From Iamia sp038233075 (GTDB taxonomy: Bacteria; Actinomycetota; Acidimicrobiia; Acidimicrobiales; Iamiaceae): DNA of 64,000 nt. The stretch covers positions 20,624-84,623 of the forward strand of contig JBBSMQ010000016.1 in the NCBI GenBank assembly GCA_038233075.1, given 5' to 3'. Position numbers and translations under genes: made by a program. The notes under the pieces are model-generated. The model was not told the origin of the DNA. It ran no database searches and saw nothing but the letters and a program-made list of their open reading frames with translations. Shown piece by piece: positions 37,573-46,778 of the stretch; within the stretch, counting starts at the first letter, position 1; the number at the start of each line of letters is the position of its first letter.

Positions 37573-38973
37573 ATGGCCGACACCACCACCCGGAGCACCA
37601 CCGACGAGCTCCTGGACGCACTGATCAAGGTCGTCGGTGACGGCCCGGTGGCCACCGGCGACGCCATCGCCGAGGACGACACCCACGACGAAGCCCTCAC
37701 CGTCGCGCCCGTGATCCCCCTGGCCGTGGTCCGGCCCCGCTCCACCACCGAGGTGGCCGAGGTCCTGCACCGGGCCGACGAGGCCCGGGTCCCGGTCACC
37801 GCCCGGGGCTCGGGCACGGGCCTCTCGGGTGCCGCCGTGCCGGTCGAGGGGGGTCTGGTCGTCGCCTTCGACGCCATGGCCGAGATCCTCGAGATCGACA
37901 CCGAGAACCACATGGCCGTCGTGCAGCCCGGCGTCACCCTGGCCCAGCTCAACGAAGCCCTCGCCCCCCACGGCCTCGTGTACCCCGTCTTCCCGGGCGA
38001 GAGCAGCGGCAGCCTGGGCGGCAACGTGGCCACCAACGCCGGGGGCATGCGGGCCGTCAAGTACGGGGTGACCCGCAACCAGGTGCTGGGCGTGGAGCTG
38101 GTGCTCCCGTCCGGTGAGGTCCTCCGCGCCGGCGGCAAGGTGGTGAAGGCCACCTCCGGCTACGACCTCACCCAGCTGGTCATCGGCTCGGAGGGCACCC
38201 TCGGTCTCGTCACCGAGGTCACCGTCCGGCTCCACCCCCGCCTGGAGCACTCGGCCACCGTGCTCGCCCCGTTCGCCACCCTCGACGAGGTCACCGCCGT
38301 GGTCCCTGAGGTGGTGCGCAGCGGCGTCGGGCCCATGATCGTCGAGTACATCGACCTCATCACCATGGGCGCGGCCACGGCCTACGTCGGGCTCGACCTG
38401 GGCATCCCGGCGGAGATCAAGGACACCGCCCTGGCCTACCTGGTCATCGTGGTCGAGGCCCGCACCGCCGAGCGGGTCGAGGAGGATGTGGCGCTGGTGG
38501 CCGAGATGATGGGCACCGCCGGGGCCATGGACGTCTTCGTGCTCCCCTCCAACGCCGGCGCCGCCTTGATCGACGCCCGCGAGAAGGCGTTCTGGGTAGC
38601 CAAGGCCAACGGCGCCGACGACATCCTCGACGTGGTGGTGCCCCGGGCCTCGATCCCCGCCTACCTGGCCCGGGTGAGCGAGATCGCCTCCGGGTCCGGC
38701 TCCTGGATCGCCGGGTGCGGCCACGCCGGCGACGGCAACGTCCACCTCTCGGTGTTCCAGGCCGACCCCGACGTGCGCCGGGACGTGCTGCGCGACGTGT
38801 TCCGGGCCGGGCTCGACGTCGGCGGCGCCATCAGCGGAGAGCACGGGATCGGCACCGAGAAGCAGCACCTCTTCCTGGAGCTCACCGACCCGGCCACGGT
38901 GGCGCTGATGCGGCGCATCAAGGCCGCCTTCGACCCGCACGGGACGCTGAACCCCGGAACCCTGCTCGACTGA
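37573..38973 (+). CDS. FAD-linked oxidase, GlcD/D-lactate dehydrogenase type
   Basis: 466 aa. N-terminal PCMH-type FAD domain (VTARGSGTGLSGAAVP, ESSGSLGGNVATNAGGMRAV, VIGSEGTLGLVTEV) and C-terminal substrate domain (GCGHAGDGNVHL, SGEHGIGTEKQ, FDPHGTLNPG). The family oxidises 2-hydroxy acids such as glycolate or D-lactate, often with an FeS partner that is absent here. 21 bp upstream of the TPP enzyme, so the two are probably co-transcribed. Confidence 0.9.
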   Translation: MADTTTRSTTDELLDALIKVVGDGPVATGDAIAEDDTHDEALTVAPVIPLAVVRPRSTTEVAEVLHRADEARVPVTARGSGTGLSGAAVPVEGGLVVAFDAMAEILEIDTENHMAVVQPGVTLAQLNEALAPHGLVYPVFPGESSGSLGGNVATNAGGMRAVKYGVTRNQVLGVELVLPSGEVLRAGGKVVKATSGYDLTQLVIGSEGTLGLVTEVTVRLHPRLEHSATVLAPFATLDEVTAVVPEVVRSGVGPMIVEYIDLITMGAATAYVGLDLGIPAEIKDTALAYLVIVVEARTAERVEEDVALVAEMMGTAGAMDVFVLPSNAGAALIDAREKAFWVAKANGADDILDVVVPRASIPAYLARVSEIASGSGSWIAGCGHAGDGNVHLSVFQADPDVRRDVLRDVFRAGLDVGGAISGEHGIGTEKQHLFLELTDPATVALMRRIKAAFDPHGTLNPGTLLD

Positions 38974-38994
38974 CCGCAACGTCCTGGAGGACCA

Positions 38995-40551
38995 ATGAAC
39001 GGCGCCCACGCGCTCATCCGCACCCTCGTCTCTTGTGGCGTCGACGTGTGCTTCACCAACCCGGGGACCTCGGAGATGCACTTCGTTGCCGCCCTGGACG
39101 ACGTGCCCGAGATGCGGGGCGTGCTGGGTCTGTTCGAGGGCGTGGTCACCGGCGCGGCCGACGGCTACGCGCGCATCGCGGGCAAGCCCGCGGCCACCCT
39201 CCTGCACCTCGGTCCCGGCCTCGGCAACGGCTGGGCCAACCTCCACAACGCCCGCCGGGCCAAGGTCCCGGTGCTTAACATCGTCGGCGACCACGCCCTG
39301 CCCCACAAGCCGCTCGACGCCCCTCTGGAGAGCGACATCGAGGCCATCGCCGGTGCGGTGTCGGGCTGGGTCCGCACCTCGGGGGCGAGTGAGGACGTGG
39401 CCCAGGACGCAGCCGAGGCGGTGCGAGCCGCCATGGGCCCGCCCGGGCAGGTCGCGACCCTCATCCTCCCGGCCGACGTGTCGTGGTCCGAGGCCCGGGG
39501 CCCGGCCGAGCCCGTGGCCGCGCCGACCGTTGAGACCCCCGACGCCGAGGCCGTCGACACCCTGGCCAAGGTCCTCAGCGGCGACGACAAGGCCATGCTG
39601 CTGGTGGGCGGCCGCGTGGTGGCCAGCGAGGCGGGCCTGGTCGCCGCCGCGCGCGTCGGGGCGGTCACCGGGGTCACGCTGATGTGCGAGACGTTCCCGA
39701 CCCGCCTGGCCCGCGGCGCCGGCCTGCCCGCCATCGAGCGGCTGGCCTACCTGGCCGAGTTCGCCGAGATGCAGCTGAGCGACGTCCGCCACCTGGTGGT
39801 GGCCGACACCAGGGCGCCGGTGTCGTTCTTCGCCTACCCCGACAAGCCCAGCGTGCTCACCCCCGACGGTTGTGAGGTCCACGAGGTGGGCGGCCCCGGC
39901 ATCGACCCGGTGGCGGCCCTGGAGGCCCTGGCCGACGCCCTGGACGCCCCCACCGAGGTAACCCGGGCCGAGGCGTCGCGCCCCGCCGCCCCCACCGGTG
40001 ACCTGACGGCGCAGACCATGGCCGAGGCCCTCGGCCACCTCCTGCCCGAGGGTGCCATCGTGGCCGACGAGGGCAACACCGGCGGGCTGTTCGTGGCCGG
40101 GGCCACCGCCGGCTGCCCTCGCCACGACTGGCTCACCCTCACCGGCGGGGCCATCGGGCTGGGGATGCCGCGCGCCACAGGAGCGGCGGTGGCCGCCCCC
40201 GACCGCAAGGTCGTGTGCCTCGAGGCCGACGGTTCGGCCATGTACACGCTCCAGGCGCTGTGGACCCAGGCCCGCGAGGTCCTGGATGTGACCACCATCA
40301 TCCTGAACAACGGGTCCTACGCCATCTTGAACCTGGAGCTGGCCCGGGTGGGCGCCGAGGACCCCGGACCCACCGCTCTGTCGATGCTTGACCTCAGCCA
40401 GCCCGACCTGGACTTCTGCGCCCTGGCCCAGGGCATGGGCGTGCCCGCCGAGCGGGCCACCGACGCCGAGGGCTTCGCCGCCGCCCTGGAGCGAGCCCTG
40501 GCCGTGCCCGGCCCGGCCCTGGTCGAGGCCGTGATCCCCGCCTCCCTCTAG
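38995..40551 (+). CDS. Thiamine-pyrophosphate enzyme, acetolactate synthase large-subunit family
   Basis: 518 aa. The N-terminal PYR domain has the activating glutamate in LGLFEGVVTGAADGYAR. A central domain follows, then the PP domain with metal/TPP motif EADGSAMYTLQALWTQAREV and NNGSYAILN. It has no adjacent small regulatory subunit (ilvH) and could be a decarboxylase such as benzoylformate decarboxylase-like or IlvB-like. GGAGG precedes the ATG. Paired with the upstream 2-hydroxy-acid oxidase, suggesting a shared 2-oxo-acid pathway (inference). Confidence 0.88.
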   Translation: MNGAHALIRTLVSCGVDVCFTNPGTSEMHFVAALDDVPEMRGVLGLFEGVVTGAADGYARIAGKPAATLLHLGPGLGNGWANLHNARRAKVPVLNIVGDHALPHKPLDAPLESDIEAIAGAVSGWVRTSGASEDVAQDAAEAVRAAMGPPGQVATLILPADVSWSEARGPAEPVAAPTVETPDAEAVDTLAKVLSGDDKAMLLVGGRVVASEAGLVAAARVGAVTGVTLMCETFPTRLARGAGLPAIERLAYLAEFAEMQLSDVRHLVVADTRAPVSFFAYPDKPSVLTPDGCEVHEVGGPGIDPVAALEALADALDAPTEVTRAEASRPAAPTGDLTAQTMAEALGHLLPEGAIVADEGNTGGLFVAGATAGCPRHDWLTLTGGAIGLGMPRATGAAVAAPDRKVVCLEADGSAMYTLQALWTQAREVLDVTTIILNNGSYAILNLELARVGAEDPGPTALSMLDLSQPDLDFCALAQGMGVPAERATDAEGFAAALERALAVPGPALVEAVIPASL

Positions 40552-40572
40552 CCGGTCTCGCGATGACGCCGT

Positions 40573-40592
40573 GGTATCACGGGCGGTATCAT
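40573..40592 (+). promoter_or_regulatory. Repeated GGTATCA elements and leaderless promoter of the toxin-antitoxin pair
   Basis: GGTATCAC and GGTATCAT are repeated 12 bp apart directly before the antitoxin gene. The second contains TATCAT (40587-40592), a TANNNT -10 six nt before the ATG. Binding by the RHH antitoxin here would block transcription, as is usual for autoregulated TA operons; the operator role is inferred. Confidence 0.5.
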
Positions 40593-40598
40593 CCGATC

Positions 40599-40802
40599 AT
40601 GGCTATGACGCTGCGATTGACCGATGACGAAGCTGAGGCGCTGCGCCGGATGGCGGCGCGGGAAGACCGCTCCATGCAGGAGATCGCTCGGGAGGCGATC
40701 CGGGAGCACGTCGTGCGGTCCAGCCGGCGGGACCTCATCGATGCCGTCGTCGACGACACGCTGGTCCGCTACGCCGATGCGCTCGACCGCCTGGCTCGGT
40801 GA
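40599..40802 (+). CDS. Ribbon-helix-helix antitoxin
   Basis: 67 aa from the ATG at 40599 (MAMTLRLTDDEAEALRRMAA). RHH strand TLRLTDDE and helix REDRSMQEIAREAIREHV are visible; the C-terminal helix would bind the toxin. Its stop overlaps the toxin GTG by GTGA. Reported from the inner ATG because it directly follows the predicted -10. Confidence 0.85.
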   Translation: MAMTLRLTDDEAEALRRMAAREDRSMQEIAREAIREHVVRSSRRDLIDAVVDDTLVRYADALDRLAR

Positions 40803-41183
40803 TCTTCCTCACGGCCGACGAGGTGCTCCACATCGCGACCCGGGTGCTCGGGAGCGCACCGGGTGTGTGTGACATGGGCCTCATCGAGTCCGCCGTGGCG
40901 ACCGCAGGCCAGCGCCTTCGGTCAGGATGCCTATCCGACCATCCACCACCAGGCCGCCGCCCTGCTGCACTCGCTGGTGCAGAACCACGCCCTGGTCGAC
41001 GGCAACAAGCGCCTGGGTCTGGCGGGGGTGATCGCCTTCTACGGCGTCAACGGATGGCGGTTCGAGGCCACCAACGACCAGGCGTACGACCTCGTCCTCG
41101 CCACCGCCACCGGGGGCATCACGGAGGTGGAAGAGCTCGCCCAACGGCTACGTGCGCTCGTGTCCGACGTCCATGACGGGTAA
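40799..41183 (+). pseudogene. doc: Doc-type (Fic fold) toxin, frameshifted
   Basis: The first frame reads MIFLTADEVLHIATRVLG then MGLIESAVA. The second frame takes over with ASAFGQDAYPTIHHQAAALL and the Fic motif HALVDGNKRLG, ending SDVHDG at 41183. A one-base deletion near 40899-40902 relative to the expected VARPQASAFGQ separates them. Doc kinases phosphorylate EF-Tu. With the break the toxin lacks its catalytic loop, leaving an intact antitoxin. Sequencing error cannot be excluded. Confidence 0.85.
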
Positions 41184-41203
41184 CCATCGGTCGTCACCGG
41201 GAC

Positions 41204-41974
41204 TCAGACGCCCTGCTTGCGGGCCCGGATGACGAGGGTCGGCGGCACCCAGTCCATGGGCTCGACCCACGCCCCGGCCGCGACCTGGTCGCGACGGGCA
41301 GCCGGCTCCAGCAGGTGGTCGATGAGGAAGTTGGCCCGGACCAGCGAGGTGACGAGCGACGACGTGGTGCGGGGCAGGTCGGTGACCCTGTCGGTGCCCC
41401 GGTCGACCTGGTAGGGGGTGTCGTCGTGGTAGCGGCGACGGAGCACTGGCGGGGAGTCGGTCGACGCCTCCAGGCCCTCGGGGCCGGCCACGAACATGGT
41501 GAACATCGGGTGAGGTAGCGAGAACACGAGGGGCGCCTCCTGCTTGAGCACCCGGTGCACCTGGCGGAACACCCTGTCCAGGTCGGCCACCTCCGCCAGG
41601 GCATAGGCGGAGTAGACGACGTCGATGCCGTCGGCCCGCACGAAGGCCAGCTCCGCCGGGTCCGCCTGCTGGAGCTCGAGGCGCACCCCGGCGTCCTCGG
41701 CGGCCTGGCGGGCCAGCTCCAGCTGGGCGGCCGACGGGTCGACCGCGATCACCTGGGCCCCGGCCCGGGCGAAGGCCCCCGAGGCGTGGCCGGCGCCGCA
41801 CCCGAGATCGACGATCCGCCGGCCCTCCAGGTGACCCAGCAGACGCAGCTGGGACTCGTCGGGGATGCCCGGGCCGTAGGTGGCGATCTCGGTGGACCGG
41901 CCGCGGCCGTCGGGCCCGGCCGCGGTGTACCGCGACCATTCCGTCGGGGTGGCACCAGAGGGGGCGTCGGACAT
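41204..41974 (-). CDS. Class I SAM-dependent methyltransferase
   Basis: 256 aa. SAM motif I VDLGCGAGHASGAF at about 55-68, acidic loop VIAVDPSAAQLE, motif II region IDVVYSAYALAEV. Substrate not predictable from sequence. Convergent with the toxin pseudogene; divergent from the DUF5318 gene across 137 bp. Confidence 0.88.
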   Translation of the reverse strand: MSDAPSGATPTEWSRYTAAGPDGRGRSTEIATYGPGIPDESQLRLLGHLEGRRIVDLGCGAGHASGAFARAGAQVIAVDPSAAQLELARQAAEDAGVRLELQQADPAELAFVRADGIDVVYSAYALAEVADLDRVFRQVHRVLKQEAPLVFSLPHPMFTMFVAGPEGLEASTDSPPVLRRRYHDDTPYQVDRGTDRVTDLPRTTSSLVTSLVRANFLIDHLLEPAARRDQVAAGAWVEPMDWVPPTLVIRARKQGV

Positions 41975-42111
41975 GACCCGAGTCTCGCGACGGGCCCGGC
42001 GCCGGGCGCGGATGGCGCCCTCGCCCGGCTGGCCGGCCTCGCCGCCCGCACCGGCCGCACCGGCCGCCCGGCTCCAGCACGAGACCGATGACCGCCGCTA
42101 GCCTCACGGCC

Positions 42112-42525
42112 GTGCCCTTTTATCCCGACGAGATGCGGGGCGCCCGGTCTGGTGGTCAGATCGACTACCGCCTGGCCCGGCGTCACCTGATCGCCGAACA
42201 CCGGCGCGGTCGCCTGGCCCGCAACGACGTGTGCGATGCCCACCCCGAGCTCATCCGGGCCGCCCGCGAGGTGGGCGAGGTGACCGGGACGGACTGCCCG
42301 ATCTGTGAGGAGCACAAGCTGGTGCTGGTCAGCTACGTCTTCGGCCCCCGCCTCCCCGCCTTCGGTCGCTGCATCACCACCGGCTCGGAGCTGGCCGCGT
42401 TCAACCGCCGGGCCGGCACCTACACCTGCTACGTCGTCGAGGTGTGCCCGGAGTGCGGGTGGAACCACCTGGCCCGCACCTGGGCGCTGGGTCGAGGCGA
42501 CGCCACCCGTCGCGCCGCCACCTGA
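42112..42525 (+). CDS. DUF5318 protein, upstream of ponA
   Basis: 137 aa. Core QIDYRLARRHLIAEHRRGRL, NDVCDAHPELIRAAREVG, two Cys pairs CPIC and CPEC that could bind zinc, then GWNHLARTW. This family precedes ponA in mycobacteria (Rv0049-ponA1), as here. I take GTG at 42112 because TAGCCT lies seven nt upstream (leaderless pattern); an in-frame upstream start at 42088 is the alternative. Function unknown. Confidence 0.85.
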   Translation: MPFYPDEMRGARSGGQIDYRLARRHLIAEHRRGRLARNDVCDAHPELIRAAREVGEVTGTDCPICEEHKLVLVSYVFGPRLPAFGRCITTGSELAAFNRRAGTYTCYVVEVCPECGWNHLARTWALGRGDATRRAAT

Positions 42526-42686
42526 GGCCTCGAGTCACCCGGTCATCGCCCGCCTGGTCATCGCCCGACCGTCACCGCTCGACGGGCGGTGGCTCTGGCT
42601 CCGGTAGCGTGTCAGGCCGTCGCCGTCGTCATGGACGACAGGCCGTCGCGCGGTGGCGGCCTCCGGGCCGGCGGCCTCCTCCTCCC

Positions 42687-44897
42687 ATGCGCACCCGTCC
42701 CATCCCCGCCCACGACCTGAAGACCACCCGCTCCGGCGGGGTCAAGCGGCGCAACCTGCTGTGGCGGTGGCGCCGGAGCCTCTTCCTCGTCGCCCTGGTG
42801 ATGGTCACCGGCGTGGCCGGGGCCGGCTTTGTGGTGTCCCAGATCGAGCTGCCCACCGCCCCGCCGGCCGAGGACCAGACCACCTTCGTCTGCACCTCCG
42901 AGGTGGCGCCGGGCCAGTGCACCGAGGAGAGCGCGGTGGCCTCGTTCCACGGTGAGGAGAACCGGGTCAACGTCGACCTCGACGAGATCCCCGACGTGGC
43001 CGTCAACGCCGTGATCGCAGCCGAGGACCGGGACTTCTTCACCCACGGTGGCGTCGACCCCGTGGGCATCAGCCGGGCCGCCCTGTCCGACATCCGGGGC
43101 AGCTCGGCCTCGCAGCAGGGTGGGTCGACGATCACCCAGCAGTACGTGAAGAACGTGTACCTGACCAACGAGCGCACCCTGACCCGCAAGATCCGCGAGG
43201 CGGTCATGGCCATCAAGCTGGAGCAGGAGATCTCCAAGGAGCAGATCCTGGAGAACTACCTCAACACCATCTACTTCGGGCGGGGCTCCTACGGCATCGG
43301 GGCTGCGGCCCGCGCCTACTTCGCCAAGGACGTGAGCAAGCTGACCCTGCCCGAGGCGGCGCTGTTGGCGGGGCTCATCCGCTCTCCGGAGCGGGCCGAG
43401 CCCGTCCGCTTCCCCGCGGAGGCCACACGCCGACGCCGCACCGTCCTCGACGCCATGCTGGAGGAGGAGATGATCACCCAGGCCGAGCACGACCTCTCCG
43501 ACGCCTGGCCCTTCGACGTGTTCCACGGCCTGACGCTGTGGCGGCCGAGCACCGGTGTGGACGTGAAGCCCAGCGCCTCGGTGTTCGGTGCCGACTACTT
43601 CGTCGAGTACGTGCGCCGCCAGGTCACCGCCCGCTACGGCAGAGACGCCGTGTTCGGGGGCGGCCTGCGCATCTACACCACCCTCGACCTCGACCTGCAG
43701 GCCGACGCCTACCAGGCCGTCGACGAGGTCCTGGACCAGGAAGGCGACCCCGCCGGCTCACTCGTGGCCCTCGACGAGAACGGCGAGGTCAAGGCCATGA
43801 TGGGGGGGAGCGACTTCGCCGAGGACCCCCTCAACCTGGCTGTCCGGGGTGGCGGTGGCGATGGGCGCCAGGCCGGGTCTACCTTCAAGCCCTTCGCCCT
43901 GGCCGAGGCCGCGCACGAGGGCTACTCGCTCGAGTCCAACATCTTGACGCCGTCGGAGAGGACCTTCCCCGGTGCGGACAACGGTGACGACTGGGAGGTC
44001 GAGGGCGGGTGCTGTGGCGGTCAGGCTGACCTGATCGAGGCCACCGCCAACTCCTCCAACACCGCCTACGCCCAGCTCATGCTCGACCTCGGGCCCGACG
44101 CGGTGGCCCGGATGGCCGAGGACCTGGGTGTGGACGTCGATGCGGGCGACGTGGTGAACCCGTCGCTGGTCCTGGGCACGGCGAACGTCTCGGTGCTCGA
44201 CATGGCCAGCGCCTACTCGACCTTCGCCAACCTCGGCACCCACGTCGAGCCCCGGGTCGTCACCCGGGTGGAGCGCGCCGATGGCACCCTCGTCGAGGAG
44301 TTCGATGCGACGCGGACCCCCGTGCTCACCACCGAGGAGTCCGCCGGGGTCACCTACGCCCTCGAGCAGGTGATCGACCACGGCACCGGCACCGGGGCCC
44401 AGATCGGCCGGCCGGCGGCGGGCAAGACGGGCACGACCCAGGAGAACCGCGACGCCTGGTTCGTGGGCTACACCCCCCGGCTCACCGCCGCGGCGTGGAT
44501 GGGCTTCGTCGACAACCGCCCCATGGACGACGTGCGAGGGGGTGAGGTGCAGGGGGGCACCCTGCCGTCGAGGATCTGGGCCACGTTCATGCAGCGGGCC
44601 CTGGAGGGAGATCCGCCGGAGGAGTTCGTCGCGCCCGGCGACCTGTCCGAGGGCCAGGAGCTCGACCCCGCCCTGGGCAAGGGCGGATCGACCTCGTCAT
44701 CGGGGTACGGCCGGTCCTCCACCGACGGCGACGGCAGCTCCTCTGACGGCGATGGCGGATCGACCGACGACGGTGGGTCGACCGCGTCCGGCGGAGGGGG
44801 CTCGAGCGACGGTGGCGGGGGGACCTCCGAGGATGGCGGCCGGGCGACGTCCGACCGGGCCGCGGGCGGGACCAGCCCGGGCGCGGCCGGCGGGTAG
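42687..44897 (+). CDS. ponA: Bifunctional class A penicillin-binding protein
   Basis: 736 aa. Short cytoplasmic N-terminus and one helix at about 30-52. The glycosyltransferase GT51 domain has EDRDFFTHGGVDP (catalytic Glu), QGGSTITQQYVKN and GRGSYGIGAAARAYF. The transpeptidase domain has STFK (active Ser), SSN, and KTGTT. The tail (last 85 residues) is Gly/Ser/Asp rich and disordered. It polymerises and crosslinks peptidoglycan. A TAGCGT -10-like element lies near 42605. The upstream open frame before 42687 is not coding-like. Confidence 0.95.
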   Translation: MRTRPIPAHDLKTTRSGGVKRRNLLWRWRRSLFLVALVMVTGVAGAGFVVSQIELPTAPPAEDQTTFVCTSEVAPGQCTEESAVASFHGEENRVNVDLDEIPDVAVNAVIAAEDRDFFTHGGVDPVGISRAALSDIRGSSASQQGGSTITQQYVKNVYLTNERTLTRKIREAVMAIKLEQEISKEQILENYLNTIYFGRGSYGIGAAARAYFAKDVSKLTLPEAALLAGLIRSPERAEPVRFPAEATRRRRTVLDAMLEEEMITQAEHDLSDAWPFDVFHGLTLWRPSTGVDVKPSASVFGADYFVEYVRRQVTARYGRDAVFGGGLRIYTTLDLDLQADAYQAVDEVLDQEGDPAGSLVALDENGEVKAMMGGSDFAEDPLNLAVRGGGGDGRQAGSTFKPFALAEAAHEGYSLESNILTPSERTFPGADNGDDWEVEGGCCGGQADLIEATANSSNTAYAQLMLDLGPDAVARMAEDLGVDVDAGDVVNPSLVLGTANVSVLDMASAYSTFANLGTHVEPRVVTRVERADGTLVEEFDATRTPVLTTEESAGVTYALEQVIDHGTGTGAQIGRPAAGKTGTTQENRDAWFVGYTPRLTAAAWMGFVDNRPMDDVRGGEVQGGTLPSRIWATFMQRALEGDPPEEFVAPGDLSEGQELDPALGKGGSTSSSGYGRSSTDGDGSSSDGDGGSTDDGGSTASGGGGSSDGGGGTSEDGGRATSDRAAGGTSPGAAGG

Positions 44898-44910
44898 GTC
44901 TGCTCGGCGG

Positions 44911-45093
44911 TCAGGCGCCGTCGATCGGCTGGTGCGGGTAGTGGGTGCGACAGGCGGCGCACCACCGTTCGATGTCGGCCACCCGCACGTCGGGCTCCTC
45001 GCCCGGCCCCGCAGGCGTCACGTACAGGCGCTGGAGGGTGACGAGGTCGTCGCGGTCGGGGTCGCCGCAGCTGTCGCAGGTGCCGATCTCCAC
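44911..45093 (-). CDS. Small Cys-rich protein, putative zinc ribbon
   Basis: 60 aa with two CxxC pairs (CDSC, CAAC), a compact zinc-ribbon-like arrangement, and the sequence ERWCAACRTHYPHQPIDG. Family not recognised. The GTG at 45093 is seven nt after TACCCT with no Shine-Dalgarno sequence, so it may be leaderless. It is convergent with ponA and divergent from panB. Confidence 0.65.
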   Translation of the reverse strand: MEIGTCDSCGDPDRDDLVTLQRLYVTPAGPGEEPDVRVADIERWCAACRTHYPHQPIDGA

Positions 45094-45215
45094 CGTCGCC
45101 AGGGTAGGCCCGATGCCGTCAGGCTCGTGGTTGGGCGGATGCCGAGCGGTGCCGGTATCCTGAGACTCGACCGCCGGCAGCCACCAAGGCGCTGGACGGA
45201 CAAGGAGGTGGCCCC

Positions 45216-46106
45216 ATGGGCCCGACCGTTCCCGACGCTCGTCGTCGACCGCTGACCGCCCCCCAGGTCCGTGACCGCAAGGTCCGCGACGGGTCCGATC
45301 CGCTGGTGATGGTGACCGCGTACGACGCCCCCGGCGCCCGGATGGCCGACGCCGCCGGGGTCGACCTGATCCTCGTCGGCGACTCCCTGGCCATGGTCGT
45401 CCTCGGCTACGACGACACCCTTCAGGTGACCATCGACGACATGGCCCACCACACCGCGGCGGTGGCCCGGGCCCGGCCCTCCGCCCTCGTGGTCGGTGAC
45501 CTGCCCTGGATGAGCTACCACGTCGAGCGGGCGGAGACGGTGCACAACGCCGCTGCTCTGGTTCGCGCCGGGGCGGGCGCGGTGAAGCTCGAAGGCGGGC
45601 GCAAGCGCCTGCCCATGGTCGAGGCGATCGTGGATGCCGAGATCCCGGTGATGGGCCACATCGGGCTCACCCCCCAGTCGGTCAAGGCCATGGGCGGGTT
45701 CAAGGTCCAGGGCCGCACCAGCGAGGCGGCGGTGGGCCTGGTCTCGGCGGCCAAGGCGCTGGCCCACGCCGGGGTCTTCTCGATCGTGCTCGAGGGCATC
45801 CCCGACGAGGTGGCCCGCATGGTCACCGATGCCGTCGACGTCCCCACCATCGGCATCGGGGCCGGTCCTCACTGCGACGGACAGGTGCTCGTCGCCCATG
45901 ACCTGCTGGGCATCGAGGACCGCGTGGCGCCGAAGTTCGTGCGCCGCTACGCCTCGATCGGGGCCGACTCCACCGAGGCCCTGGGCCGGTTCGCGGCCGA
46001 CGTCCGCACCGGAGCCTTCCCCGGGCCCGACGAGAGCTACCACCTGTCCACCGAGGTGGCCGAGACCCTCGGTCTCTACGGCTCGGATCCTTCGCCGGCC
46101 GGCTGA
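45216..46106 (+). CDS. panB: 3-methyl-2-oxobutanoate hydroxymethyltransferase
   Basis: 296 aa PanB, the first committed step of pantothenate/CoA synthesis (alpha-ketoisovalerate plus methylenetetrahydrofolate). Family motifs: VMVTAYDAPGARMADAAGVD, LILVGDSLAMVVLGYDDT, AVKLEGG, HIGLTPQSV, IGIGAG. No panC or panD is adjacent. Start ATG with AAGGAGG upstream. Confidence 0.96.
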   Translation: MGPTVPDARRRPLTAPQVRDRKVRDGSDPLVMVTAYDAPGARMADAAGVDLILVGDSLAMVVLGYDDTLQVTIDDMAHHTAAVARARPSALVVGDLPWMSYHVERAETVHNAAALVRAGAGAVKLEGGRKRLPMVEAIVDAEIPVMGHIGLTPQSVKAMGGFKVQGRTSEAAVGLVSAAKALAHAGVFSIVLEGIPDEVARMVTDAVDVPTIGIGAGPHCDGQVLVAHDLLGIEDRVAPKFVRRYASIGADSTEALGRFAADVRTGAFPGPDESYHLSTEVAETLGLYGSDPSPAG

Positions 46107-46151
46107 CTGGGGCGAGGCGGGACGGGGGACCGCGTCGACCAAGATGGTGCG

Positions 46152-46778
46152 GTGGGCACCCGTCGCCGCCAGAGCCTGGTCGCCGCCGGCCTGGCCCTCG
46201 TCCTCGTCGCCTGCAGCTCCGGGGACGACGGGGGTGCCCCGGCCGACGGCGAGGATGTGAGCACCCTGTCGACGACCGGCTCCTCGGACGGGGAGGTTGC
46301 GACGAACGACCTCCCGGCGGTCGACGGTCCCTTCGCTCCGGGCCGGACCCCGCTACCCGGCTTCGGCGAGATCGAGGTCCGCATCGTCGACGGACCTGAC
46401 GGCGAGCCGATCGTGCTGTGCGTGCTGCTGGCCGAGACACCCGAGCAGCGGGCCCGGGGGTTGATGGAGGTCACCGACGCCGACCTCGGAGGCTACGACG
46501 GGATGCTGTTCACCTTCGCGGGCGACCGCGGCGGCGGGTTCTACATGAAGGACACCCTCCTCCCGCTGTCGATCGCCTACCTCGACGCCGACGGTGCCGT
46601 CGTCGACGCGCGTGAGATGGAGCCCTGCCCACCCGACACCGAGACCTGCCCGACCTACCCCCCGTCGGACCCCTACCGGAGCACCCTCGAGGTCCCGCAG
46701 GGCGGCCTGGAGCCCCTGGGCCTGGAACCGGGCTCGCCCGCCCGCCTGGAGATCGGCGGGACCTGCGCGCCAGGCTGA
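46152..46778 (+). CDS. DUF192 lipoprotein
   Basis: 208 aa. Signal peptide with lipobox LVAC at about 16-19 (cleavage before Cys19) followed by a Ser/Asp-rich linker. The DUF192 domain occupies about 80-205 (ETPEQRARGLMEVTDADLGG, MLFTF, GFYMKDTLLPLSIAYLDADG). Surface-anchored; function unknown. GTG start. Confidence 0.9.
   Translation: MGTRRRQSLVAAGLALVLVACSSGDDGGAPADGEDVSTLSTTGSSDGEVATNDLPAVDGPFAPGRTPLPGFGEIEVRIVDGPDGEPIVLCVLLAETPEQRARGLMEVTDADLGGYDGMLFTFAGDRGGGFYMKDTLLPLSIAYLDADGAVVDAREMEPCPPDTETCPTYPPSDPYRSTLEVPQGGLEPLGLEPGSPARLEIGGTCAPG

Noticed and set aside
36000..40125. Long antisense frames opposite pcnA and the FAD/TPP genes
   Set aside because: Shadows of well-recognised genes; low-complexity translations.
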